Source of the DNA: Gammaproteobacteria bacterium
Lineage (GTDB): Bacteria > Pseudomonadota > Gammaproteobacteria > Xanthomonadales > Wenzhouxiangellaceae
Direction: 5' to 3'
Assembly (NCBI GenBank): GCA_003561495.1
Contig: PWWM01000120.1
Span: 1-30,121 of the forward strand
DNA length: 30,121 bases
This document shows positions 23,618 through 30,121 of the stretch, one piece after another; the stretch's first letter is position 1; the number at the start of each line of letters is the position of its first letter. Made by a program: the position numbers and the translations under genes. The notes beneath the pieces are model-generated. The model had not been told where the DNA came from. It did not search any database and was given only the letters and a program-made list of their open reading frames with translations.

Positions 23618-24688
23618 TCAGTGGGCGACGAAGTGCATGGCCTCGGGCGCAAAGCGAATACGTACGCTGGCGCCGGTCGGGATCCGTTCGGCGGAGAAGC
23701 CACGAAACACCGCTCCATTGCCGGCTTCGGCAAAAATTTCGCAACGCTCGCCCAGGTAAGCCTGATGTCGGCACACCCCTTCAAGATCCACCAGGCCACC
23801 GGCGCCATTGACGCGCCCGGTCGGCGCAATCGAGACTTTTTCTCGATGGACAACCAGATGGCCCATCTCGGGCACGCTTTGAGCCGGCGGCGGCAGGGTG
23901 AGATTGCACGACAAGGCCAGATCATTACCGGCTCGCTGATACTCGAACAGATTGGCCGCACCGAGGAATTCGGCCACGTAGCGGCTGACCGGTCGGTTGT
24001 ACAGCGCCTCGGGGGGATCGATCTGGACGATTTGACCCTCGTGCATCAAGGCCACCCGGTCGGCCAGGGAAAAGGCCTCGGACTGATCATGCGTGACGTA
24101 GATGGCGGTCATGTCGAAATCCCGGATCAGACCGGATATCTCGTGCCGCAACTCCTCGCGCAACTTGGCGTCCAGGGCGCTGAGCGGCTCGTCGAACAGC
24201 AGCAGGCGCGGACGCATGACCAATGCGCGGGCAATCGCGACCCGCTGTTGCTGTCCACCGGACAGGTTGGCGGGCAGCTTGTCGCGAAACGCCCCCATCC
24301 GGACCTGGTCAAGCACCTCCTCGACCCGGCGACGGCGCTCTGCCTGTCTCACGCCCTGAATCCTGAGCCCGAACTCGATATTCTCGAAGACATTCATGTT
24401 CGGCCACAGGGAAAAATCCTGAAACACCATGCCGAACCGCCGCTTGCGCGCCGGCAGATGATGACCAGAACCGGCATCGTCAATGACTCTTCCATCCACA
24501 CTGACCCGACCATGACCAGGCGTGCATAGACCGGCAATAACATGGAGCAACGTGGTCTTGCCGCAACCGGACCCACCCAGCAGCACCAGGCACTCCCCCC
24601 GCTGAAGTTGCAGATCAATGCCACGCAACACCGGGACTTGTCCGAAGCGCTTTTCGATTCGCTCGCAGTGCAGGAACACAGAAGTCAT
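23618..24688 (-). CDS. ABC transporter ATPase, FbpC/PhnT/PotA-type
   Basis: 356 residues from the ATG at 24688. It has Walker A GGSGCGKTT (38-46), Q-loop VFQDFSLWP, signature LSGGQQQR (142-149), Walker B LLLFDEP (162-168), the D-loop SALDAK and switch His200 (VTHDQSEA). Residues after about 235 form a TOBE-type regulatory domain. This matches the ATPase of iron, 2-aminoethylphosphonate, spermidine and sulfate importers. It is the first gene of the operon; AAAGG lies seven bases before the ATG, and a TTG at 24694 is the rejected alternative start. The promoter upstream carries a PhoB box and a suitably spaced -10. Confidence 0.95.
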   Translation of the reverse strand: MTSVFLHCERIEKRFGQVPVLRGIDLQLQRGECLVLLGGSGCGKTTLLHVIAGLCTPGHGRVSVDGRVIDDAGSGHHLPARKRRFGMVFQDFSLWPNMNVFENIEFGLRIQGVRQAERRRRVEEVLDQVRMGAFRDKLPANLSGGQQQRVAIARALVMRPRLLLFDEPLSALDAKLREELRHEISGLIRDFDMTAIYVTHDQSEAFSLADRVALMHEGQIVQIDPPEALYNRPVSRYVAEFLGAANLFEYQRAGNDLALSCNLTLPPPAQSVPEMGHLVVHREKVSIAPTGRVNGAGGLVDLEGVCRHQAYLGERCEIFAEAGNGAVFRGFSAERIPTGASVRIRFAPEAMHFVAH

Positions 24689-24718
24689 GGGCAAACCTTT
24701 GGATGCAGCCGACCCTTT

Positions 24719-24752
24719 AACCTAGAAAGCGATCGTTACAGCTTCATGACAG
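24719..24752 (-). promoter_or_regulatory. PhoB box and -10 of the ABC transporter operon
   Basis: On the minus strand, 24752-24735 reads CTGTCAT-GAAG-CTGTAAC, two 7-base half-sites with a 4-base spacer. The halves match the PhoB consensus (CTGTCAT, then CTGTMAY) completely; only the spacer differs. Exactly ten bases further on is TAGGTT (24724-24719), a plausible -10, which is the geometry of PhoB-activated promoters where the box replaces the -35. Transcription would begin near 24712, giving a leader of about 24 bases to the ATG. This predicts induction under phosphate starvation. Confidence 0.72.
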
Positions 24753-24802
24753 CCGGTTTCAGCACCAGGATCAAATTCCATCCAAGTCCATATCATTCGT
24801 GA

Positions 24803-24949
24803 TCAGTCCTCCAGACCGACAACTTCCGGGTACAGGTACTGACCGCGTTCGTGTTCAGGCTTGGGCACTTCGACCTCGATCCGGTTGGCGCGCGCCCAGT
24901 CGTCGTTGCGAACGCCGGTCACTTGCCAGGAGACCTTGATATGGCCAGT
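24803..24949 (-). pseudogene. C-terminal remnant of a secreted tail-fibre-type protein
   Basis: Minus-strand reading frame ending at the stop 24805-24803, one base out of frame with the S74 protein gene and overlapping its last 30 or so bases. It reads TGHIKVSWQVTGVRNDDW, then ANRIEVEVPKPEHERG and YLYPEVVGLED. From memory, VSWQVTG-[IV]-R-x-D, ANRI-x-VE and ERG-x-YLHPE are the closing motifs of a large family of secreted, tail-fibre-like bacterial proteins. The rest of that domain is missing, so this is a remnant joined to the end of the S74 gene, not simply an independent gene. There is no start codon or ribosome binding site of its own. Confidence 0.55.
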
Positions 24950-26883
24950 TCGGTCTCGCCCAGAATCAAGGACTCCAGGACCAGTAGCCGGGCCTCGAGT
25001 TGGGCGTTGCGTTCAACCAGACCCTGCATTTGCGCAGTCCTGGATTTGAGTACGGTCATTTCTGCGCGCAGTTCCTGATTTTCAAGTTGCATCGACTTCA
25101 GAGCGCTGGAAAGGGACAACATGCGTCGGTCAACCTCACTTTCGCGTTGCTGAAATCCGGCCAGAAGGAGCGATGCCAAGCGATCTGGCTTGATTCCCGA
25201 GACCTCGCCATGTTCGTTATAGGAGACGATTTCCGGCAGTACTTCAGCCACCTCTTCCGCGATCAGACCGATATCGGGACTGTCGTTTTCGATCCAGCGA
25301 TAGCGGACCGGACGCAACTGCCTGATGTACCCGAGGGCATTGTCAATGGCGCTGATAACATTTTTGAGCTTTCCGCTAGAGGTACAGGTAACTAGACGCA
25401 GGGCGCTATCAAAGCAAACATTGTTGGTGGCGGAGGTGCCCAAGTCGTCAGTTCCCGATCGGAAAAAACCGGAGCTTCCAAGGGTCAGAGAGTGATTGGC
25501 ACCGGGAACCCCGGTTCCGCGAAGTATGACATTGCCATTGTTAGTCATTCGAAACTGGCTATTGTTCTCTGTTGAATCCAACCTTACGATGTCGCTAGGA
25601 AAGGCATCGGAATTTTCGACGTGTAGGGTCGCTTCAGTTGAGAAGGTATTAATCCCGACCCGACCACTATTGACCACATTGAGAACATTGCCTGCATCCG
25701 GAGTCCCCAGGGTGATTGATTGTTGACCGCCCTGCGCCCACAGCCGCACCCTTCCAGCGCCGCCGCCTGCCGTGGACACCCCCACCGAAAAACCGTAGGT
25801 GCCATCGGAGACCGCGAAGTCTCCACGGCCGTTGCCCTGGGCCCAACTGGAATTGCCGGTTGGCTGGACGGCAAGCCGAGTGACTGGGCTGAGCGTGCCG
25901 ATGCCAACATTTCCCAAAGTATTGATCAACAGCCGGTTGGAGTCGGCCGTCTCGTCGTAAATGAAAAAGGCATCTGCCGGGCCTGTACCGCCCGGACGGT
26001 TTTGACCGATGCGCCAGGTACGAAAATTGGTGGCCAGGCTGATGGAACTTCCTTGATCGGATGAATTGGCAAGCCTCAGTAGAGAACCCTCCTCCCACGA
26101 CAGCGATTCGCGCACGTGCAATGGCGATACGGGTGATGTCGTACCAATTCCTAAATTGCCGTCAGTGTAAACGGCGTCGCTGCCCGACAGCGTGAAGGGC
26201 GAAGCACCCTCTGGCCCTTCTGGACCTTGCGGACCTGCCGGGCCCGTTTCACCTTGCAGACCTTGCGGGCCCTGTGGACCTTCCGGACCCTGCGGGCCTG
26301 CGTCTCCTTGCAGGCCTTGCGGTCCCTCCGGACCCGTGTCTCCTGTGTCTCCTTTTGGACCTTGCGGACCCATTTCACCTTGCAGACCTTGCAGACCTTG
26401 CGGGCCCTGTGGACCTTCTGGACCTTCTGGACCTTCTGGACCTTCTGGACCTTCTGGACCTTCTGGACCTTCTGGACCTTCTGGACCTTCTGGACCTTCT
26501 GGACCCTCTGGACCCTCTGGACCCTCTGGACCGGCAGGCGTCATCGCATAGAGGGCCATGGGCGCTGCCGTGATTGCCTGGCGTGGCGTCAACACCGTGC
26601 CCTCAACGCTGATTTCCAGAAAAAGACTGGACCCGTCAAACACCGGCCCGAAATCCAGTTCGACCTGGAACAGGCCATCGCTGACCGGCACATCAGACTG
26701 GCTTAGCGGCGGACCAACGGAGTTGCCGCCGGACAAGCTGTCATAAAGCCGGAAAGTCATGTCGGCATTGCCGGTGAAGGGGCCAGACGGGTCCTGCAGC
26801 TGGCCCTGGTAAGTGACTGGAGCCGCCAGTGCGACCGTGGTCGCCAGCCACAAGAATGGCATCAAGATCAGGCTTTTTCGCAT
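24919..26883 (-). CDS. Collagen-like secreted protein with S74 chaperone domain
   Basis: 654 residues from the ATG at 26883 (AAAGGAG nine bases upstream). Order: signal peptide (1-20); an N-terminal beta domain (about 22-115, APVTYQGQLQDPSG and FRLYD) common in secreted bacterial fibre proteins; 37 uninterrupted Gly-X-Y triplets (118-228), the first 13 all Gly-Pro-Glu; a middle with three fibre-type repeats (GNLGIGTTSP, NVGIGTLSP, RVGINTFS); and from about 503 an intramolecular chaperone/peptidase S74 domain (SGKLKNVIS, RPVRYRW, GLIAEEVAEVLPEIV) ending in a long coiled coil. S74 domains trimerise phage tail spikes and then cleave themselves off with a Ser-Lys dyad; S503 and a nearby Lys are candidates. 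It is likely a trimeric surface or secreted fibre. The end, ISRSPGK, reads into a displaced remnant in another frame, so the natural C-terminus may be altered. It is divergent from the papain-like gene. Confidence 0.9.
   Translation of the reverse strand: MRKSLILMPFLWLATTVALAAPVTYQGQLQDPSGPFTGNADMTFRLYDSLSGGNSVGPPLSQSDVPVSDGLFQVELDFGPVFDGSSLFLEISVEGTVLTPRQAITAAPMALYAMTPAGPEGPEGPEGPEGPEGPEGPEGPEGPEGPEGPEGPEGPEGPQGPQGLQGLQGEMGPQGPKGDTGDTGPEGPQGLQGDAGPQGPEGPQGPQGLQGETGPAGPQGPEGPEGASPFTLSGSDAVYTDGNLGIGTTSPVSPLHVRESLSWEEGSLLRLANSSDQGSSISLATNFRTWRIGQNRPGGTGPADAFFIYDETADSNRLLINTLGNVGIGTLSPVTRLAVQPTGNSSWAQGNGRGDFAVSDGTYGFSVGVSTAGGGAGRVRLWAQGGQQSITLGTPDAGNVLNVVNSGRVGINTFSTEATLHVENSDAFPSDIVRLDSTENNSQFRMTNNGNVILRGTGVPGANHSLTLGSSGFFRSGTDDLGTSATNNVCFDSALRLVTCTSSGKLKNVISAIDNALGYIRQLRPVRYRWIENDSPDIGLIAEEVAEVLPEIVSYNEHGEVSGIKPDRLASLLLAGFQQRESEVDRRMLSLSSALKSMQLENQELRAEMTVLKSRTAQMQGLVERNAQLEARLLVLESLILGETELAISRSPGK
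26411..26527. repeat. 9-base tandem repeat, 13 units, in the collagen-like region
   Basis: Thirteen head-to-tail 9-base units on the plus strand: ten identical GGACCTTCT, then three GGACCCTCT. On the coding (minus) strand each encodes one Gly-Pro-Glu triplet. Nine is a multiple of three, so slippage would change fibre length without breaking the frame. The near-identity, including codon choice, implies recent expansion, while the flanking triplets are varied. Confidence 0.95.
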
Positions 26884-27394
26884 GTGGGTCCGCTCCTTTG
26901 TCTCTCGGTTTCTCGTTCGCATGTCAAGTTTGGGCGCGCCGTATGTTTGCCGGTGCGCTTGATAAATAACGTGTAAGGAGGGAATGCGCGACAGGAAAAT
27001 TCAGCTCATTGTCAAATGGAGACAAACCATAGAGGCGCCGCCCACCTTCGGAGCATCAGATGCGGGTTGATCCGGCCTGCAATTGAGATCATTTTTTCAG
27101 GTTCGGCGCCAGGGTGAACGCGAATAACCGGTGCAGTGGAATGTCGTTAGTGCGTTTCAGTATCCGTTGATGTTGCCATGCCTGTTAGGTCTCGCGCCGC
27201 GAGCGCGTAACGCGGGGCCTGCTCCTTTTATCTATCGCTTGCTGCGCACATGCACTGTTGCCCTTGCGCTAAAAACCAACGACATATGTCTAACTAATCC
27301 GGCTTATGTCGCGTTCTCGAGATTCTCTCGTTTCCTAAGTTGCTACTGGCATCGTGTGCTGGCAGTCATTTGACCTTATTTAAAGGATATCTAA
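26884..27394. other. Intergenic region between divergent secreted-protein genes
   Basis: About 510 bases with no convincing gene, and less GC-rich than the flanking core genes. It must hold the promoters of both divergent genes, but none could be placed firmly; TTGACA on the minus strand at 26923-26928 is a -35 candidate for the S74 gene with a poor -10. A 28-codon frame at 26984-27070 follows an AAGGAGG at 26975-26981 that is only two bases from its ATG. GTTAGGT near 27185 and GTCTAAC near 27288 resemble integron core sites but are in the wrong order. The large size and composition suggest this DNA came with the papain-like gene. Confidence 0.6.
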
Positions 27395-29047
27395 ATGAGA
27401 AACATGCGGAATACTTGTTGTTTTGTATTGATCAGTCTGTGGATAGGAACCTCACATTCAACAGCGAGCGACGTCCTTGAGGGATTTCCAGACGCAAGCA
27501 CGGCAGCTGGTTGGAGCGGGGCCGGTAACGATCAAAGGCTTGCTGCGCGACAACAATTTCGAACGCCAGTGAGCCAGAACCGCCGAACCAGCTCAAGAGC
27601 GATGAGTGGGAATGGTTCGACACGGAAATCTGAAATCACTCGTCAGGAAGACGCCGCGCTTGCCGAAGAAGAGAAATCGACGCTTCGACGCGCCCTTGAT
27701 TACCTGGCCCGCAATCCACAGAAAATTTCCGACTACATCGAAACTGATGATTTCCAGTCATTGAGGCAAGCGGTCAACGAAGGTTCGCTTGAGCGCTGGT
27801 TGGCGAACTACCCTCAGCCAACTTTTCGGATGGACGGTCGCGAGATCATGCTGGATTCGTCCTATGTCGCCTTGCTTGAGTTGGGGGATCAATTGCTTGC
27901 CCAGGAAGATCCCGGCCAGATGGTGAAGCTCTATGCTCGTGTATTCAGGATGGTTGATGAGCGTGAGAGAAGGCGCTTCCCGAGGCCAGGCGCTTTTTCC
28001 AGATTGAGTGCTGAGGAATCGAGGTCAACGCTGCGGCGAATAATGCGACTTGTCAGGTCCGGCAGCGACAACGGTGGAGGTGACAATGGAGACGGTAGTT
28101 CCAGGCCGCCAGTGCAGTGGGCCGCCAGCTGTGCGCAGGAAATTGGTGCGTCTTCTTCTCTTAGTGATGGAGCCGCAAGATGTGCAGATAACGAATACCA
28201 TGCGAATAGCATCTTTTGGAATTCCAGTTTTCCGCTCAAATACAAGCACACATGTATCAAACAGCAGGGCAGGCGTGGCACATGTGTTGCCTTTTCAATC
28301 AATTCGCTGATGGAGTCTCATCTGCTTATCGCGTCAGAGAATCGATACAACTTTTCGCAGCAAAAGACTTTTTTCAAAGCGAAAAAGGAGCGCAGCGGCT
28401 TCACCCGGTATCGAGATGGTCTGCGGACAAGGAGAGCGCTCGAGGATCTGGCGGATAAGGATTATGCCTTTCAGTACGAATCAGTTTGGGAATACAACCC
28501 GTCATATCATCGTAAGCCAAGGGACGGTGATTATTGGCCAGACTCCTGCCAAGGTTACACCGGCCAAATGTGCACCGATTTTTCATTTCAGGCAATCGAA
28601 GAGAAGAATTGCGCTGGCCGCTTTTGCTGGAGGGAGTATGAGTTCCCCGCTGGAAATTCACAGGCGAATTTCACTATAGATGATGTGGTTTCACTCACGT
28701 TTCCGAATATTTCTCGTTCTCTTTCGCTGAACGTCGCTATTGCGCATTTGAATGAAGGTGAGCCGCTAATCTTCCGCTATAAAACTCGGAAAAACTTTCA
28801 TGCCGCCGGTGCCGATGGAATTGTGAGGCCGAGTGGTGACACCTCGAAAACGGGCTACCACGCATCCCTTGTGATCGGGTTTGTTGCTAATGATGACCTT
28901 CCCGACGGTGTTCCAGATGGTGCCGGAGGTGGTTACTTCATTGTCAAAAATTCCTGGGGTATTCGGAGCGGAGATTGTGGCTATTTCTACGCCAGTTATG
29001 AATACATGCAAGACAATATGCGGGGAATCTTTGCGATCGAGATTTAG
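27395..29047 (+). CDS. Secreted papain-like (C1A) cysteine peptidase
   Basis: 550 residues. A signal peptide (1-25, ending HSTAS) directs export. Residues 26-240 are a charged, mostly helical region without a match I know, perhaps a propeptide, ending in a Gly/Asp/Asn/Ser linker (222-237). The catalytic domain follows with the papain triad in order: oxyanion Gln290 or 291 and nucleophile Cys297 in IKQQGRRGTCVAFS, His489 in TGYHASLVIGF, and Asn519 in YFIVKNSWGIRSGDCGYF. Six further cysteines (246, 263, 287, 385, 393, 406, 411 among them) suggest disulfides, fitting a secreted enzyme. AAGGA lies eight bases before the ATG. Codon use is visibly more A/T-rich than in the core genes around it, and it sits between long non-coding stretches, consistent with horizontal acquisition. 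Substrate unknown. Confidence 0.87.
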   Translation: MRNMRNTCCFVLISLWIGTSHSTASDVLEGFPDASTAAGWSGAGNDQRLAARQQFRTPVSQNRRTSSRAMSGNGSTRKSEITRQEDAALAEEEKSTLRRALDYLARNPQKISDYIETDDFQSLRQAVNEGSLERWLANYPQPTFRMDGREIMLDSSYVALLELGDQLLAQEDPGQMVKLYARVFRMVDERERRRFPRPGAFSRLSAEESRSTLRRIMRLVRSGSDNGGGDNGDGSSRPPVQWAASCAQEIGASSSLSDGAARCADNEYHANSIFWNSSFPLKYKHTCIKQQGRRGTCVAFSINSLMESHLLIASENRYNFSQQKTFFKAKKERSGFTRYRDGLRTRRALEDLADKDYAFQYESVWEYNPSYHRKPRDGDYWPDSCQGYTGQMCTDFSFQAIEEKNCAGRFCWREYEFPAGNSQANFTIDDVVSLTFPNISRSLSLNVAIAHLNEGEPLIFRYKTRKNFHAAGADGIVRPSGDTSKTGYHASLVIGFVANDDLPDGVPDGAGGGYFIVKNSWGIRSGDCGYFYASYEYMQDNMRGIFAIEI

Positions 29048-29096
29048 GGGTTTTGCTCGGTCGGGTTAGTCCACGATTTTCAACGACCCGAGTTGT

Positions 29097-29130
29097 GCTC
29101 GACGCATGAACGCAGGTTCATGCGTCGAGC
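29097..29130. terminator. Perfect 15-bp hairpin, probable terminator
   Basis: GCTCGACGCATGAAC (29097-29111) and its exact reverse complement (29116-29130) flank a GCAG tetraloop, 50 bases after the peptidase stop. The stem is very strong, but what follows is TTCCTTAAGG rather than a clean T-run, so it may end the transcript, protect its 3' end, or be a dispersed palindrome. The structure is certain; the function is inferred. Confidence 0.6.
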
Positions 29131-29226
29131 TTCCTTAAGGTCATTTGTCTCATTAAATGATGATTCCATCAATGGCGATGCGCGGCTGGGGATAATGCCG
29201 GATCTCGGCATTCCAGCATTGATTGC

Positions 29227-29246
29227 GCGAAGGAACGCTCCTTCGC
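29227..29246. repeat. 8-bp hairpin GCGAAGGA / TCCTTCGC
   Basis: A perfect 8-base stem with an ACGC loop, followed on plus by TTGTTGCT. It could be a second, weak terminator on the plus strand. It is the second palindrome within about 130 bases. Confidence 0.5.
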
Positions 29247-29484
29247 TTGTTGCTAATCAGTCTAGACAAACAGTTCCCATCGTGGCATCTCGATTTAGCT
29301 TAAGACTGGCTCCTGCATTGACTGCGGCGTTCTGACTATCCTTCTTTCTAGGCGCATTGGTGGAACGTCATCTTCGGGGTAACAGTTCACGGCGTTCGAT
29401 TCTAGGTCTGAATGCGCCGCTGACGGATGACCATCCGCCATGCCTGCGGTAGACTCAAAATATGGAAAAAAAATTGAACGCACG

Positions 29485-30001
29485 GTGACGCTGAAAGCCG
29501 ATCTGCTGGTGATTGGTGGCGGCCTAGCCGGCATTGTCACGGCGCTGGAAGCGGTGCGCGCCGGCAAGCGGGTTTGCCTGGTCGATCGTGATACGCCCGA
29601 ACGCTTCGGCGGCCTGGCCTATTGGGCCTTCGGCGGCATGGCATTGGTCGGCACGCCCCTGCAGGCGAAGATGAAGATTGCCGATTCGCCCGAGCGGGCG
29701 TTGGCCGATTGGCTTCAGTTTGGCGAACTGGATCCGGCTGATCACTGGTCGCTGGCCTGGGCCAGGCGCTATGTCGAGCGTTCGCGGGCTGACGTTCACG
29801 ACTGGCTGATTGATGAGGGCATTCGTTTCATGCCGGCGGTCAACTGGGTCGAGCGCGGTCGCGCCGGCGACGGCAACCGGGTGGCGCGTTATCACATCGT
29901 CTGGGGCACGGCGCGTGAGCTGATTCGCTGCCTGGGTAGCCAGTTGCTGGCCTCCAACAGCGTGACCCTCCTGCACCGGCATCGAGTGACCGAACTGGAG
30001 C
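29485..30001 (+). pseudogene. FAD-binding dehydrogenase, 5' part only
   Basis: N-terminal 172 or so residues of a flavin dehydrogenase of the KsdD/fumarate-reductase-like group usually called FAD-binding dehydrogenase (about 550 residues when whole). From the GTG at 29485 it reads TLKADLLVIGGGLAGIVTAL (the FAD dinucleotide-binding motif), then VCLVDRD, GGLAYWAFGGMALV, DHWSLAWARRYVE and RYHIVWGTARELIRC, all in family order. The match runs out after HRHRVTELE near 29995; beyond that the same frame remains open but no longer resembles the family, because another reading frame encodes a transposase piece. ATG at 29440 is a longer in-frame start; GTG is preferred because family members begin only a few residues before the FAD motif. 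Either the gene is broken here or the sequence is misjoined. Confidence 0.75.
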
Positions 30002-30121
30002 CACATGCTGTTCCTGGATGGGGTCTACGTGGTGACCCCCACTTACGGCAACCGACCGCGATTCCAGTGGGTGCGCGAACCGACGTCGGCCCAGTTGACG
30101 CAATTGGCCCACGCCATCGCC
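30002..30121 (+). mobile_element. IS91-type transposase fragment, running off the window
   Basis: In a different frame from the flavin dehydrogenase, the last 120 bases read HMLFLDGVYVVTP, then RFQWVREPTSAQLTQLAHAI, which matches my memory of the internal region of IS91-family (Y2, HUH-type rolling-circle) transposases just after their His-hydrophobic-His motif. The first His of that motif is absent (Asn-Trp-Ser-His precedes Met), so the homology begins in mid-gene, not at an element end. The downstream part lies outside the window. Confidence 0.7.

Larger units (their letters stand above)
29048..29439. other. Intergenic region downstream of the peptidase gene
   Basis: About 390 bases without a gene I can support; short frames on both strands have no ribosome binding site or family resemblance. 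It contains two strong hairpins (29097-29130 and 29227-29246), listed separately. Composition is mixed, intermediate between the peptidase gene and the GC-rich flavin dehydrogenase that follows. Confidence 0.6.

Noticed and set aside
23598..23961. Longer start for the substrate-binding protein
   Set aside because: The extension overlaps the ATPase gene by over 300 bases and lacks family similarity, while the signal peptide begins at 23598.
20939..24688. Iron uptake as the role of the ABC operon
   Set aside because: No Fur-box-like sequence was seen upstream and the FbpA tyrosine pair is not evident; the PhoB box argues for a phosphorus compound. Not excluded.
26192..26706. Long plus-strand frames with Gly-Pro-Ser or Leu-Asp-Leu repeats
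   Set aside because: They are the antisense readings of the Gly-Pro-Glu tandem repeat and vanish outside it; no start signal.
26984..27070. 28-codon frame preceded by AAGGAGG
   Set aside because: The Shine-Dalgarno-like sequence is only two bases from the ATG; the peptide has no recognisable feature. It could still be a leader peptide.
27180..27300. GTTAGGT and GTCTAAC resembling integron attC core sites
   Set aside because: They are in the reverse order for an attC site, with no paired inner sites and no integrase in the window.

Overview
The window reads as chromosome of a GC-rich gammaproteobacterium. A halotolerant member of the Wenzhouxiangella/Xanthomonadales/Chromatiales range would fit: it carries yajQ, a YihY-type membrane protein, proBA, a BCCT osmolyte transporter, a YgfX-like protein and an OprO/P-type porin, with short intergenic gaps. 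No rRNA or tRNA gene and no CRISPR array was recognised. Taxonomy is inferred from gene content only.

Layout. 1-1.5 kb: AAA+ ATPase of the Ycf46 type, possibly cut at the left edge. 1.6-4.7 kb: minus-strand operon of an acetolactate-synthase-like TPP enzyme and an aldehyde dehydrogenase. 5.0-5.4 kb: small secreted protein with a cysteine every five residues. 5.5-8.9 kb: YihY-type membrane protein, then a winged-helix/one-TM/TPR regulator. 8.9-11.1 kb: saccharopine-dehydrogenase-like oxidoreductase and YegS-type lipid kinase. 11.3-15.1 kb: YgfX-like protein, BCCT transporter, yajQ and a lipoprotein. 15.3-19.3 kb: an operon-like run of a CDGSH/glutamate-synthase fusion, proB and proA. 19.3-24.75 kb: minus-strand transport locus (ABC ATPase, substrate-binding lipoprotein, fused permease, then a porin) headed by a near-consensus PhoB box. 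24.8-29.4 kb: accessory region with a collagen-like protein ending in an S74 chaperone domain, the displaced C-terminal remnant of a related protein, and a secreted papain-like peptidase lying in lower-GC DNA between long non-coding stretches. 29.4-30.1 kb: a flavin dehydrogenase that stops matching its family near 30,000, where an internal piece of an IS91-type transposase begins.

How the genes may work together. The CDGSH/glutamate-synthase fusion sits directly in front of proBA, which suggests a link between redox-dependent glutamate supply and proline synthesis; proline and the BCCT substrate are both osmolytes. The ABC locus plus porin, behind a PhoB box, looks like a phosphate-starvation uptake route for a phosphorus compound such as a phosphonate. 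The 24.8-29.4 kb block is the most likely transferred or recombining part. The strongest leads are the PhoB-controlled transport locus, the CDGSH fusion, the S74/collagen protein with its repeat array and downstream remnant, the papain-like peptidase, and the IS91 junction.
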